Positions 1 through 7,489 of a DNA stretch of 33,575 nucleotides are shown one piece after another. The stretch's first letter is position 1. Each line of letters opens with the position of its first letter. The notes beneath the pieces were generated by a model. That model had not been told where the DNA came from. It saw nothing but the letters and a program-made list of their open reading frames with translations, and searched no databases. The translations under genes were made by a program, and so were the position numbers. The stretch comes from an uncultured Thalassovita sp. (GTDB taxonomy: Bacteria > Bacteroidota > Bacteroidia > Cytophagales > Flammeovirgaceae): NCBI GenBank assembly GCA_937129345.1, contig CAKZMZ010000311.1, positions 1-33,575 on the forward strand, given 5' to 3'.

Positions 1-61
1 GAGAAAGTCGCTTGAGAAAGTCGCCAATTTCCTCATAGCCGAAAGCTTGCCGCTTCGGCTA
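1..61. repeat. Short tandem repeat plus strong hairpin at the left edge
   Basis: Two 12-13 bp units (GAGAAAGTCGCTT, GAGAAAGTCGCC) stand in tandem at 1-25. A bulged hairpin follows, with arms at 36-46 and 52-61 (TAGCCGAA-A-GC against GCTTCGGCTA) and loop TTGCC. The repeat core reappears inverted at 23791-23826. Neither strand has a terminal T-run directly after the hairpin, so a repeat element is likelier than a terminator. The element may extend left of the window. Confidence 0.5.
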
Positions 62-135
62 CCTTGTGCTTTTCGAAGTCTCCCAACATCAAACCACCTA
101 TCTAAAAATCTGTGATTTAAGTAGAATAGATAAAA

Positions 136-180
136 GGGGGATTACAAATCCTAGGATAGCAAGTTTGGCTTTGCAAAACC
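136..180. repeat. REP-like palindrome cluster
   Basis: Three imperfect or perfect palindromes follow one another between the AraC gene's 3' end and the window edge: GGATT-ACA-AATCC at 139-151, ATCCTAGGAT at 148-157, and the near-palindrome GGCTTTGCAAAACC at 167-180. Adjacent palindromes of this kind are typical of REP-like extragenic elements. I do not see a REP-associated transposase in the window, and no other copy of this exact element. Confidence 0.4.
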
Positions 181-236
181 CGAACAGCAGGTCTGGTTTC
201 GTGTTTTTTTATTAATTTCCATGTAAAAATCTCAAT

Positions 237-1109
237 TCAATCATAGGTAACGATGTTATTTTGCAGGGTTTTTACATAGGTGGTGGGGGCATATCCTGTA
301 TATTTTTTGAACAATTTACTAAAGTAGGCCATATCGTTAAAACCACATTTTTCAATCACCTCGGCTAGGCTTAGGTTTCTTTTAGATAGCAGTTCTTGCG
401 CCTTTAAAATTCTGTATTCGTTCAAAAAATTTACAAAGGTTTTGCCAGTAATTTTTTTGAAAAAACGGCAGAAGGAAGGAGTGGTTAAGCTACAAATATT
501 GGCGAGCTCTTCTATACTTACATTCTTTTGAAAGTTTTTGGTAACAAATTCATAAATGAGGTTCATTCTTTGGTGATCATTGCTCTTTATCTCTAGGGCC
601 ATACTGTTGGCCTGTAGCAAGGTATAAGAGGTAGCTGTTGCGAGCATTTGTAGTAACTCTACAAGCAATAGCAACTTTTTTAATGGAGGCGATGATACCA
701 TATCATCGAGATGCTCAGCGACTTCTTTTTTGGTTTCTTGAGAAAAACTAATCCCTTGCTCACTTCTTTTTAAAAGTGCGGCTATGGCCTGTGCTTCGGG
801 CAAACTGATAAGTTCTTGTGTAAAAAAGCGGTGCTTAAACTGAATAACCACCTCTTCGTTATCGGGTGTCTCATCGTTGCTAAAAGGTTGGTGCGGCAGA
901 TTTGGGCCTAGCATAATGAGCTCGCCATTGTAATAATTTGAGATGTGCGTTCCTACGCATCTAGTTCCGGACCCTGCTTTAATATATACAATTTCGTATT
1001 CGGGATGAATGTGCCAAAAGGGCATTCTGCACAAGCTGCTGTCTTTGTATTTTTCAATAAAAAAAGAGCTTCCGGGATTGGGATCTATATTTTCTCTGAC
1101 CGGTTTCAT
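237..1109 (-). CDS. AraC-family transcriptional regulator
   Basis: A 290-residue DNA-binding regulator. The N-terminal half looks like a cupin-type sensor domain, with an HIHPEYE stretch near residue 33 that resembles the metal or sugar pocket of AraC cupins. The last 100 residues hold the paired AraC helix-turn-helix motifs (SIEELANICSLTTPSFCRFF, then SLAEVIEKCGFNDMAYFSKL and the conserved F-K-x-Y-x-G-Y-x-P ending). This length and order match sugar-responsive AraC activators. It diverges from the VOC/MFS pair across about 120 bp, so those genes are its most likely targets. The ligand is unknown. The family call is secure and the targets are inferred. Confidence 0.93.
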   Translation of the reverse strand: MKPVRENIDPNPGSSFFIEKYKDSSLCRMPFWHIHPEYEIVYIKAGSGTRCVGTHISNYYNGELIMLGPNLPHQPFSNDETPDNEEVVIQFKHRFFTQELISLPEAQAIAALLKRSEQGISFSQETKKEVAEHLDDMVSSPPLKKLLLLVELLQMLATATSYTLLQANSMALEIKSNDHQRMNLIYEFVTKNFQKNVSIEELANICSLTTPSFCRFFKKITGKTFVNFLNEYRILKAQELLSKRNLSLAEVIEKCGFNDMAYFSKLFKKYTGYAPTTYVKTLQNNIVTYD

Positions 1110-1208
1110 ACTTTAATTAACTCATTTTTTATGTACTTACAACAATTTATGTTAAAATAAGACAAAAAGAGGTTAAGACTATACAAGTGTATTGCAAGCA
1201 AATCAGTG

Positions 1209-1216
1209 TAACTTTG
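1209..1216 (+). promoter_or_regulatory. -7 box TAACTTTG before the VOC gene
   Basis: The sequence matches the Bacteroidota -7 consensus TAnnTTTG and lies 12 bp upstream of the ATG at 1229. The nearest TTG (1192-1194) is only 14 bp upstream of it, shorter than the usual spacing, so the -33 element is poor. This weak promoter could depend on an activator, perhaps the divergent AraC protein. Confidence 0.4.
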
Positions 1217-1228
1217 TAAAAAAAAGAA

Positions 1229-1633
1229 ATGACTTTAGAACATGTAGCCGTTTGGACTTTTCAAATCGAAAGACTTAAGCTTTTTTACGAAAATTACTTC
1301 GGAGCAAGAGCTGGTAGCTTATACATCAATAAAGAAAAGGGTTTTCGTTCTTATTTTTTGTCTTTTGATCAAGGTGCACGACTAGAGATTATGCAAATGG
1401 AAGGCATACCCGTTTCTAAGAACAGTGCATATCAACAATTTACTGGATTAATACACATGGCCTTTGCATTAGAAAGCCAAGCAGCAGTAAATAAACTAAC
1501 AGAACGATTGGAAAAGGATGGGTTTGAAATAATAGGTCCACCTAGAATTACAGGAGATAATTACTATGAGAGCGTTGTATTAGACCCTGACAACAATCGT
1601 GTAGAGATTATATTTAATAGAAATCAGCAATGA
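1229..1633 (+). CDS. VOC-superfamily (glyoxalase/bleomycin-resistance fold) protein
   Basis: A 134-residue single-module VOC protein with two beta-alpha-beta-beta-beta halves. His5, Glu53, His76 and Glu126 sit at the four positions that usually bind the divalent metal in this fold, so a metal-dependent enzyme such as a lyase, isomerase or dioxygenase is plausible. The C-terminal VLDPDNNRVEI pattern is characteristic of the family. The last codons overlap the start of the MFS gene by 4 bp, which indicates one operon. The substrate cannot be read from sequence. Being paired with an exporter-like permease leaves both resistance and catabolism open. Confidence 0.85.
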   Translation: MTLEHVAVWTFQIERLKLFYENYFGARAGSLYINKEKGFRSYFLSFDQGARLEIMQMEGIPVSKNSAYQQFTGLIHMAFALESQAAVNKLTERLEKDGFEIIGPPRITGDNYYESVVLDPDNNRVEIIFNRNQQ

Positions 1634-2775
1634 AATCACTAAAGATATTTAAGCAAAAAAAGTACTTTGCCATTGGGTTTGGCTTTGCGGCAGTTAGTTT
1701 GCTGTTCAGTACTTGGATCATTTACATACCGCATACGGCGGCTAAACTCAACCTCAGTGAAGAAGAAATAGGGCTTGCGCTTTTCTTTATTTCGTTGGGT
1801 GCTTTTAGCATTATGCCATTGAGTGCTAAAATTTTAGAGCTACTTGGCGAAGGCAAAGCTACTATGTTGAGCATACTCTCATTGAGTGTGTTGCTCATAT
1901 TTCCCTTTTTAGCTATTAATATGTATGTGCTCTATGCCTGTTTGTATTTTGTTGGCGTAGCCTCTGGTTTTTTAGGAATAGCCGTAAATGCTTTGGTTAC
2001 CGTAGTTGAGAAGCAAGAAAAGGTAATGATTATGTCGGGTAGTCATGGGTTTTACAGTTTGGGTGGTGTAATAGGTGCAGGTTTAGGAGGCTTACTGGCC
2101 GCAGTATTGCAAAATCCGATTGTGCACGCCGTTTTAGTGGCCATTTTTATGTGGTCTACCCAATTGTTCTTGGCAAAAAGCTATATGCGTATTAGAACTG
2201 AAGGTAAGTTGCATCAAGAAAAAAAGCGGTTTAAAATTAAGCCCGTGTTGGGCCTTGCATTAACTGGCTTTTCTATTATGATCAGTGAGGGCGCTATTGC
2301 CGATTGGAGCAGCCTGTACCTGCAAAAAGTATTGTACGCCCCTACTTGGCTCATAGGCATGGGCTATGCCGGCTTTTCTATGACCATGGCAATTGGCAGG
2401 TTTTACGGCGATACGGTTACTGCTAGACTGGGTTCTGTTAAGATGATACAAGTAGGCATCATTACAGGTGCTGTTGGTCTTTTACTGGTAATTTCGGGAA
2501 ATTTGATTCCCGCTTTGCTAGGTTTTATGCTTATAGGTTTCGGTTTTTCGGGCATCATTCCCGAGCTATACCGCTTGGCGGGCAGTATGAATGATATCAA
2601 ACCTTCTGAGGGCATTGCCGCAGTGTCTGGCACTGGTTACATAGGCTTTTTGGTTGGGCCGGTCGGTTTAGGCTATGTGGCTGGGCAATTGGGTCTACAG
2701 GCCAGTTTTGGTGTGCTTTTCTTATTTACCCTATTCTCTTTTGTTATGTCTAAAACTGCCTTGAAAGTCAATTAG
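1630..2775 (+). CDS. MFS transporter, 12-TM type
   Basis: A 381-residue integral inner-membrane protein made of hydrophobic segments throughout. The N-terminal half has a charged helix-turn (AKILELLGEGKAT) where MFS motif A is expected. The second half repeats this with GRFYGDTVTARLGS near residue 260. Overall organisation resembles the YbjJ/fucose-permease side of the superfamily. Its ATG overlaps the stop of the VOC gene (ATGA), so the two are probably translationally coupled. The transported compound is not predictable. It could be an importer of a sugar-like compound or an efflux pump. Confidence 0.85.
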   Translation: MKSLKIFKQKKYFAIGFGFAAVSLLFSTWIIYIPHTAAKLNLSEEEIGLALFFISLGAFSIMPLSAKILELLGEGKATMLSILSLSVLLIFPFLAINMYVLYACLYFVGVASGFLGIAVNALVTVVEKQEKVMIMSGSHGFYSLGGVIGAGLGGLLAAVLQNPIVHAVLVAIFMWSTQLFLAKSYMRIRTEGKLHQEKKRFKIKPVLGLALTGFSIMISEGAIADWSSLYLQKVLYAPTWLIGMGYAGFSMTMAIGRFYGDTVTARLGSVKMIQVGIITGAVGLLLVISGNLIPALLGFMLIGFGFSGIIPELYRLAGSMNDIKPSEGIAAVSGTGYIGFLVGPVGLGYVAGQLGLQASFGVLFLFTLFSFVMSKTALKVN

Positions 2776-2811
2776 ATTTTTCTAATAAAACGCTTCCCGA
2801 CCTGGCGGATT

Positions 2812-2874
2812 CAATAGGATTTCCAATGGAGGTGTCCCAATGAGATTGTTTAACAGGATTGCTCCAATAGAATT
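2812..2874. repeat. Degenerate 12-14 bp tandem repeats between convergent genes
   Basis: Loosely related units of the form CAAT(A/G)GGATT recur at about 2812, 2824, 2838, 2852 and 2864. They lie between the stop of the MFS gene and the stop of the PII-like gene. A weak hairpin (ATTAGA/TCTAAT, 2771-2786) precedes them. Divergence between units is high and no function is evident. Confidence 0.35.
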
Positions 2875-2879
2875 TAGAG

Positions 2880-3170
2880 CTAATGCATTAACCACTGCGC
2901 ATCAGTAACTAGGCACATCCCTCCAGATTTGGCAAGCATTTTTCTGAGTGGCTCTACAATTTTATTGAGTTGTTCTTCACTGCAGGCCACCAGTAAATAG
3001 CGATTTTGAAAAGCCTCATGCAGTCCGTCGCCGTCTTGGTAGCCACTGTCGCCCTTGCCCATTACATTGTTGATAATAGTATAGCTAATGCTGTGTTCTT
3101 CTAGCAATTGTGTAATTTTTTTAGATTGTAATGAACCGGTTACTATTTCTATCTTTTTGACAAATTTCAT
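2880..3170 (-). CDS. sbtB: SbtB-like PII-family signalling protein
   Basis: A 96-residue protein with the ferredoxin-like PII layout: an N-terminal KKIEIVTGS strand, a T-loop-like region starting at GKGDSGYQDGDG (residues 39-50) and a second beta-alpha-beta half. The Gly-Lys-Gly segment matches the SbtB position that binds adenine nucleotides. The C-terminal CGPEGC redox extension of cyanobacterial SbtB is absent, so that mode of control is not expected. It lies about 100 bp downstream of the SbtA-type permease on the same strand. In cyanobacteria SbtB binds and regulates SbtA in response to cAMP/AMP-type nucleotides. A similar role here is inferred from homology and context. Confidence 0.75.
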   Translation of the reverse strand: MKFVKKIEIVTGSLQSKKITQLLEEHSISYTIINNVMGKGDSGYQDGDGLHEAFQNRYLLVACSEEQLNKIVEPLRKMLAKSGGMCLVTDAQWLMH

Positions 3171-3271
3171 GGCGTTGGGTTTTATTGGATCGAATTTTTG
3201 CTATTACCTAATGTTTGGTTGATTGAAAATAATCAGAATAATGCTCAGAGTAAATTAAGTTATCAAAAAAA

Positions 3272-4243
3272 TTAACTAGCCAACCAATTGATGCAATAGT
3301 AGTATATGGGGATTCCTAAAATTACATTAAAAGGAAAGGTAACTGCAAGAGAAAGCGGTACATATAGACCAGGATTGGCTTCAGGTACTGCCAGTCTTAT
3401 TGCTGCAGGTACTGCTATGTAAGAGGCACTTGCAAAAAGCACAGTGAGCAAAAGTGCATCGCCTTCTTTTACCCCCAACAAGTGGCAAACCAAAATACCT
3501 ATAATGGCATTAAAGATGGGTACTACAATACCAAAGGCAGTTAAAAACGTACCTGCTTTTTTAAGGGCCCTAATGCGTCGTGCAGCCAACAAGCCCATGT
3601 CTAAAAGAAAAAAAGTGAGCACCCCTTTAAAAATATCTTTTGTAAAAGGTTTGAGGGCTTCTTCTCCCTCGGTGCCCGTTAAAATACCAATGATCAAGCT
3701 GCCCAATATCATGACTACAGAGCCATTGGTGAGGGCTTCTTTAAAAATTCCTGAAGTGCCGTTCTCTTGATCATTGCCGTTTTTGCTATAAGACCTAATG
3801 AGAATAACGCCTACTATAATCGCGGGCGACTCCATTAATGCCATAGCGGCGATCATGTATCCTCCATACTCTACCCCGCGATCTGTAAGAAAAGAGACGG
3901 CGGTAATAAAAGTTACCGCGCTGATTGAACCATACGTGGCTGCAATTGCTCCCGCATTGTATACATCTAGTTTTTTCTTAAGAATAAAAAATGTGTATAC
4001 TGGTACAATTACAGACATGATCAGGGCCAAACCTAGGTTTATGACCACATCATGGGTCAAACCACTGTGCGAAAGTTCGGCGCCGCCGCTAAAACCTATG
4101 GAGAACAATAAGTATAAAGATAGAAATTTAGGAAGTGGCTGTGGTACTTCGAGGTCAGACTTGATCCAGACAGCAATCATCCCTAAAAAGAAAAATAGAA
4201 CGGGTGGGCTGCCCAGATTGTCTAGTATAAGTTGTAAGTCCAT
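3272..4243 (-). CDS. sbtA: SbtA-family sodium-dependent bicarbonate permease
   Basis: A 323-residue polytopic inner-membrane protein with two related five-helix halves. It has the SbtA/DUF897 hallmarks: the early FFLGMIAVWIKSDLEVPQPL segment, GFSGGAEL in the first half, the YGSISAVTFITAV stretch and the ASASYIAVPAAIRLAVPEANP motif near the C-terminus. Cyanobacterial members are Na+/HCO3- symporters. Here the family assignment is firm but the substrate in a heterotroph is inferred. It could supply bicarbonate for anaplerotic carboxylases or balance pH. The PII-like gene follows it and a universal stress protein gene diverges from it. Confidence 0.82.
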   Translation of the reverse strand: MDLQLILDNLGSPPVLFFFLGMIAVWIKSDLEVPQPLPKFLSLYLLFSIGFSGGAELSHSGLTHDVVINLGLALIMSVIVPVYTFFILKKKLDVYNAGAIAATYGSISAVTFITAVSFLTDRGVEYGGYMIAAMALMESPAIIVGVILIRSYSKNGNDQENGTSGIFKEALTNGSVVMILGSLIIGILTGTEGEEALKPFTKDIFKGVLTFFLLDMGLLAARRIRALKKAGTFLTAFGIVVPIFNAIIGILVCHLLGVKEGDALLLTVLFASASYIAVPAAIRLAVPEANPGLYVPLSLAVTFPFNVILGIPIYYYCINWLAS

Positions 4244-4286
4244 TTAGCTGTATTTTTTTTATAATCTGGTAAAACTATTATGCAAA

Positions 4287-4316
4287 TTGCAGATTATGAA
4301 AAAGGAAGTAGTTTTG
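4287..4316 (+). promoter_or_regulatory. Candidate promoter TTG-N19-TAGTTTTG
   Basis: TTG at 4287-4289 and TAGTTTTG at 4309-4316 are 19 bp apart, matching the Bacteroidota -33/-7 pattern (TTG, 17-23 bp, TAnnTTTG). The box lies downstream of the ATG at 4280 and upstream of that at 4328, which favours the shorter start. The resulting leader would be under 10 nt. Confidence 0.45.
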
Positions 4317-4327
4317 AGAATATATTT

Positions 4328-5281
4328 ATGAGTTCATTTAAAAACTGGCTAGTTGTAGCCGATATGACCCCAGGGGATTACCACCTATTATCTAATGTTC
4401 GGTTTTTTGCTGACAAGCTACACCCAGAAACGCTACACATCATACATGTAACTCCCAAGCTTGATTTGCCCTCTAGCGTACTTAAAGAGATTGCAGATTT
4501 GAACAAACCCCTGCTAGAGGGCGTGCAAAATCGCTTAGAGGAGATGTGCAAAAAAACCTTTGGCCAAGATTTTAAGTGGAAACTGACGGTAAAGGAAGGA
4601 AATGCATTGGCAGAAATTGTAAAGTTTAGCACCTCAAAACATGTAGACCTAATACTGATGAACCTGAAAGACGAAACTGCAGGGCAGGAGCTAAGCCATA
4701 AGAAAATTGCCCGCAAATCTTTTGTCTCTGCACTTTTTTTGCCCGAGCGGCCTATCAGAACTTTATCCCATACCTTATTACCTGTAGATTTTTCGGCATC
4801 TAGTAAAAAAGGTCAAAAGTTTTTAGACCATTGGGCAACACGTTTGGGCGTTGAGAAGGTGACTTGCCAGCACGTATACAAAAATGCAGATTGGTATATG
4901 GACCGGCTTTTTTATTCTGCACAAGAGGTAGAGCAAAACTTAGAGCAGAGGAAACTGCTTGAAAATAAATTGTATGATTATGCTGCCTACAAACTAAGTA
5001 AATTTGTGCAAGGCTTTAAGCAGCTAGACGCAAGAGAGGTAAAAACACTGGCAAGCAAAGCCAACAAGGGCATCCCTATTTGGCAACTTGTTTATAAAGA
5101 CATCAAAAAGCTAAACCCTGACTTTATAACTATTGGCGCAAGGGGCGAGTCGCGTTCCCCACTTGTGCTGCTCGGTAGTGTTACTGAAAAGATTATAAAA
5201 GCGGGTTTAGACATCCCCATACTTGTTTACAGAGATAAAAAAATGCCCTCTAGGTTCTTAAAATTACTCACCAGACTTTAA
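4328..5281 (+). CDS. Tandem universal stress protein (UspA family)
   Basis: A two-domain Usp protein of 317 residues from the ATG at 4328. An upstream in-frame ATG at 4280 would add 16 residues, but the Usp fold starts at FKNWLVVADMTPGD just after the second ATG, and a promoter-like element lies between the two. Each half has the Rossmann-like alpha/beta pattern (LVVADMTPGD...HIIHVTP; LLPVDFSASS...TIGARGESRSPLVLLGSVTEKII). The second half keeps the G-x-x-G-x9-G-S/T nucleotide-binding pattern; the first half looks degenerate. It is divergent from sbtA, so shared control is possible. It probably acts in the cytoplasm in stress physiology. Confidence 0.85.
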   Translation: MSSFKNWLVVADMTPGDYHLLSNVRFFADKLHPETLHIIHVTPKLDLPSSVLKEIADLNKPLLEGVQNRLEEMCKKTFGQDFKWKLTVKEGNALAEIVKFSTSKHVDLILMNLKDETAGQELSHKKIARKSFVSALFLPERPIRTLSHTLLPVDFSASSKKGQKFLDHWATRLGVEKVTCQHVYKNADWYMDRLFYSAQEVEQNLEQRKLLENKLYDYAAYKLSKFVQGFKQLDAREVKTLASKANKGIPIWQLVYKDIKKLNPDFITIGARGESRSPLVLLGSVTEKIIKAGLDIPILVYRDKKMPSRFLKLLTRL

Positions 5282-5381
5282 AAGTTTTCTCAAATGCCTG
5301 TTTGAGTGGATAAATAGCCCGAATTGCAAACGTTCCCGTGTAAATATTGCCGTACTCATCTTTCTTGGTGAAAAATATAAA

Positions 5382-5389
5382 TATATTTG
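5382..5389 (+). promoter_or_regulatory. -7 box TATATTTG before the DUF1080 gene
   Basis: An exact TAnnTTTG match 25 bp upstream of the ATG at 5414. The only TTG upstream (5365-5367) is 14 bp away, closer than usual. The box overlaps the left arm of the inverted repeat at 5386-5413. Confidence 0.5.
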
Positions 5390-5413
5390 TTTCAGTCACT
5401 TAACTGAAACAAA
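5386..5413 (+). promoter_or_regulatory. Perfect 11-bp inverted repeat abutting the start codon (operator candidate)
   Basis: TTTGTTTCAGT (5386-5396) and ACTGAAACAAA (5403-5413) are perfect inverted copies separated by CACTTA. The right arm touches the ATG of the DUF1080 gene and the left arm overlaps the -7 box. Transcription should start inside the element, so a DNA operator for a dimeric repressor is more likely than an RNA hairpin in the leader. Confidence 0.5.
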
Positions 5414-6817
5414 ATGAACATGAAAAGGAAAACGCATTTATTAGCTAGCCTGTTATTATTCTCTTTTTTATTTGCCCCCTTTTTACAGGCACAAGATGAT
5501 GATGATTACAATTGGCAACCATTATTTAATGGAAAGGATTTAAAAGGTTGGGAAAAACTCAACGGTACTGCTAAATACATGATCGATGGCGATGCTATTG
5601 TAGGTGTCTCCGAGTTGAACACGCCAAACACTTTCTTAGCTACAGAGAAAAAATATACCGATTTTATTTTAGAAGTAGACCTTAAGGTAGACAATCTGCT
5701 TAATTCAGGGATACAGATCAGAAGTAATTCTATGGAGTCTTACAGAGATGGTCGTGTACACGGTTATCAGGTTGAAATAGATCCGAGCAAAAGGGCATAC
5801 AGCGGCGGTGTTTACGACGAAGCCAGAAGAGGCTGGTTGTATCCTTTGGCGCGCAACCCAAAAGGAAGAGAGGCCTTTAGAACCGGGGAGTGGAACAATT
5901 ACAGAATTGAATGCATAGGCAACCACATAAGAACTTGGGTAAATGGCGTAATGTGTACCAACCTAGTAGATGACATGACCAACGAAGGTTTTATTGCATT
6001 ACAAGTCCATAGTATCCGAAATGAAGAACAAGCGGGAACCAAGGTTATGTGGAAGAACATCAGAATTCTTACAGAAGACTTGGAAGAGGCAAGATGGACG
6101 CCTGACCCTGATGTTCCTGAAATCAGCTATTTAAAGAATGAATTGACCGAAACAGAAACAAGACATGGTTGGAGATTATTGTGGGATGGCGAAAGTAGCG
6201 AAGGTTGGAGAGGTGCAAAACTAGATGGTTTCCCGGAGTCAGGTTGGCAAATTGAAGATGGTATACTTACCATTTTAGCAACTGATGGCGGTGAGGCTAC
6301 TGGCCCTGGCGACATTATTACTACCAATCAATTTAGCGAGTTTGAATTGGAGCTCGAGTTTATGATTACGGAAGGAGCCAATAGCGGTATCAAATATTTT
6401 GTAGACCCTACTTTAAATAAAGGTGCAGGTTCTGCCATAGGCTTGGAGTTTCAGATATTGGACGATAAGGAACATCCAGATGCTAAGAAGGGTGTGTCAG
6501 GCAACAGGACTTTAGGCTCTTTGTACGATTTGATCAGAGCAGATAACCTTTCTGTTGAAGGAAGAAGAAAAACATTTAGAGGTGTTGGTAATTGGAACAA
6601 GGCAAGAATAGTAGTAAAAGGCAACCATGTAGAGCATTGGCTCAACAACGAAAAAGTAGTTGAGTTTGAAAGAGGCAGCCAAATGTTTAGAGCTTTGGTG
6701 GCTTATAGCAAATATAAAGACTGGCCAAACTTTGGTGAGTACCCACAAGGTCCGATTCTTTTGCAAGATCATGGCAATACCGTACATTTTAGGAGCATCA
6801 AGATTAGAGAGTTTTAA
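5414..6817 (+). CDS. Secreted protein with two DUF1080 (3-keto-disaccharide hydrolase-type) domains
   Basis: A 467-residue exported protein. The signal peptide [25 protein letters not shown] ends near residue 27. Two concanavalin-like DUF1080 jelly-roll domains follow, at about residues 34-220 and 250-467. Each opens with the W-x-x-L-(F/W)-(N/D)-G-x-x-x-x-G-W pattern and carries the G-I-(Q/K) core ([20 protein letters not shown]). Some members of this family cleave 3-keto-glycosides made by a periplasmic oxidoreductase. An ATG two codons downstream (5420) is an alternative start. A strong terminator follows, so it looks monocistronic. Substrate and catalytic activity of each half are unverified. 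Confidence 0.88.
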   Translation: MNMKRKTHLLASLLLFSFLFAPFLQAQDDDDYNWQPLFNGKDLKGWEKLNGTAKYMIDGDAIVGVSELNTPNTFLATEKKYTDFILEVDLKVDNLLNSGIQIRSNSMESYRDGRVHGYQVEIDPSKRAYSGGVYDEARRGWLYPLARNPKGREAFRTGEWNNYRIECIGNHIRTWVNGVMCTNLVDDMTNEGFIALQVHSIRNEEQAGTKVMWKNIRILTEDLEEARWTPDPDVPEISYLKNELTETETRHGWRLLWDGESSEGWRGAKLDGFPESGWQIEDGILTILATDGGEATGPGDIITTNQFSEFELELEFMITEGANSGIKYFVDPTLNKGAGSAIGLEFQILDDKEHPDAKKGVSGNRTLGSLYDLIRADNLSVEGRRKTFRGVGNWNKARIVVKGNHVEHWLNNEKVVEFERGSQMFRALVAYSKYKDWPNFGEYPQGPILLQDHGNTVHFRSIKIREF

Positions 6818-6844
6818 GTCAGAACTTCCGGATTTTAATAATAT

Positions 6845-6874
6845 AATGAATGCCCACATTTGTGGGCATTTTTA
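6845..6874 (+). terminator. Rho-independent terminator
   Basis: AATGCCCACA and TGTGGGCATT form a 10-bp stem around a short TT centre. A T-rich tail follows, 28 bp after the DUF1080 stop codon. Confidence 0.8.
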
Positions 6875-6931
6875 TTTTATGTTGCTCAAATGTTAAGTAA
6901 TTTTAAAGACACCTAATACTACATTTATATT

Positions 6932-7447
6932 ATGGAAGATAAAAAACCAACAGACTCAAAGACTGAAAAGAAGACCACATCGAGTGCTTCTTCTAGCGGT
7001 AGTTCTAACAAAACTCCAACAAGGAAAAGAACCACGAGGACCAGAAAAACGAGTACTACCAATAAAAAAACGACAACAACGGCAAAAAAGGAACCGGCTG
7101 CGGTAGAGCAAAAGTCTGCCCAAGCAAAAAAGGGCACCCAAGAAAATGCATCATTAAAAGCTATGGCAGCCTCTTTAGTCGATGCCATTAATGCCAAAGA
7201 AGAAAGCTCCCTTTCAAAAAAGATTAAGCAAATCGATAAAGCCTTAAAAGAAGAGAAAAGGCTAAAAGAAGAATTGGCCAGTAACATAAAAAAGTTGGCC
7301 AGATACCACAGAAAAATTTCTAGGCTTGAAGAAAAAGTAGATGAGTTTGAAAAAACTTCTCTTGCGCTAAAAGAAAGGTGTACAGAAATAAAAGATAAAA
7401 TCAATCAATATAAAGACGGACTTGCCGATGAGCTTTCCTCTCTGTAG
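6932..7447 (+). CDS. Basic Lys/Thr-rich protein with C-terminal coiled coil (histone H1-like)
   Basis: A 171-residue soluble protein without a signal peptide. Residues 1-75 are low-complexity and rich in Lys, Thr, Ser and Arg, with TRKRTTRTRKTSTTNKK-type stretches like H1/Hc1-type nucleic-acid-binding tails. Residues about 85-171 form a long amphipathic, highly charged helix with clear heptad character (KIKQIDKALKEEKRLKEELA). DNA or RNA binding through the tail and oligomerisation through the coil are inferred. I do not recognise a named family. It sits alone after a terminator. Confidence 0.7.
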   Translation: MEDKKPTDSKTEKKTTSSASSSGSSNKTPTRKRTTRTRKTSTTNKKTTTTAKKEPAAVEQKSAQAKKGTQENASLKAMAASLVDAINAKEESSLSKKIKQIDKALKEEKRLKEELASNIKKLARYHRKISRLEEKVDEFEKTSLALKERCTEIKDKINQYKDGLADELSSL

Positions 7448-7449
7448 GC

Positions 7450-7487
7450 AAAAAAACTACAGGCTGCCTAGTCTGTAAGTTTTTACT
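7450..7487 (+). terminator. Probable terminator between convergent genes
   Basis: ACAGGCT and AGTCTGT pair with one G-T wobble around a short loop, and a TTTTTACTTTTT tail follows. The hairpin lies in the 42-bp gap between the H1-like gene and the convergent acyltransferase gene. Confidence 0.5.
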
Positions 7488-7489
7488 TT

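Noticed and set aside
945-1160. 71-codon plus-strand frame overlapping the AraC gene start
   Set aside because: It lies mostly antisense to the well-supported AraC frame and has no recognisable features.
3444-4247. Two long plus-strand reading frames antisense to the SbtA gene
   Set aside because: They mirror the membrane-protein frame on the other strand, have unnatural composition and no recognisable domain; the minus-strand SbtA frame carries the family motifs.
4280-4327. Longer start for the universal stress protein
   Set aside because: The added residues are not Usp-like, and a promoter-like TTG-N19-TAGTTTTG lies between the two ATGs.
6925-7404. A 159-codon minus-strand frame over the H1-like gene
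   Set aside because: Its Phe/Leu/Val-rich sequence is the complement of low-complexity Lys/Thr codons; the plus-strand frame has a coherent coiled coil and an upstream terminator and spacing that fit a gene.
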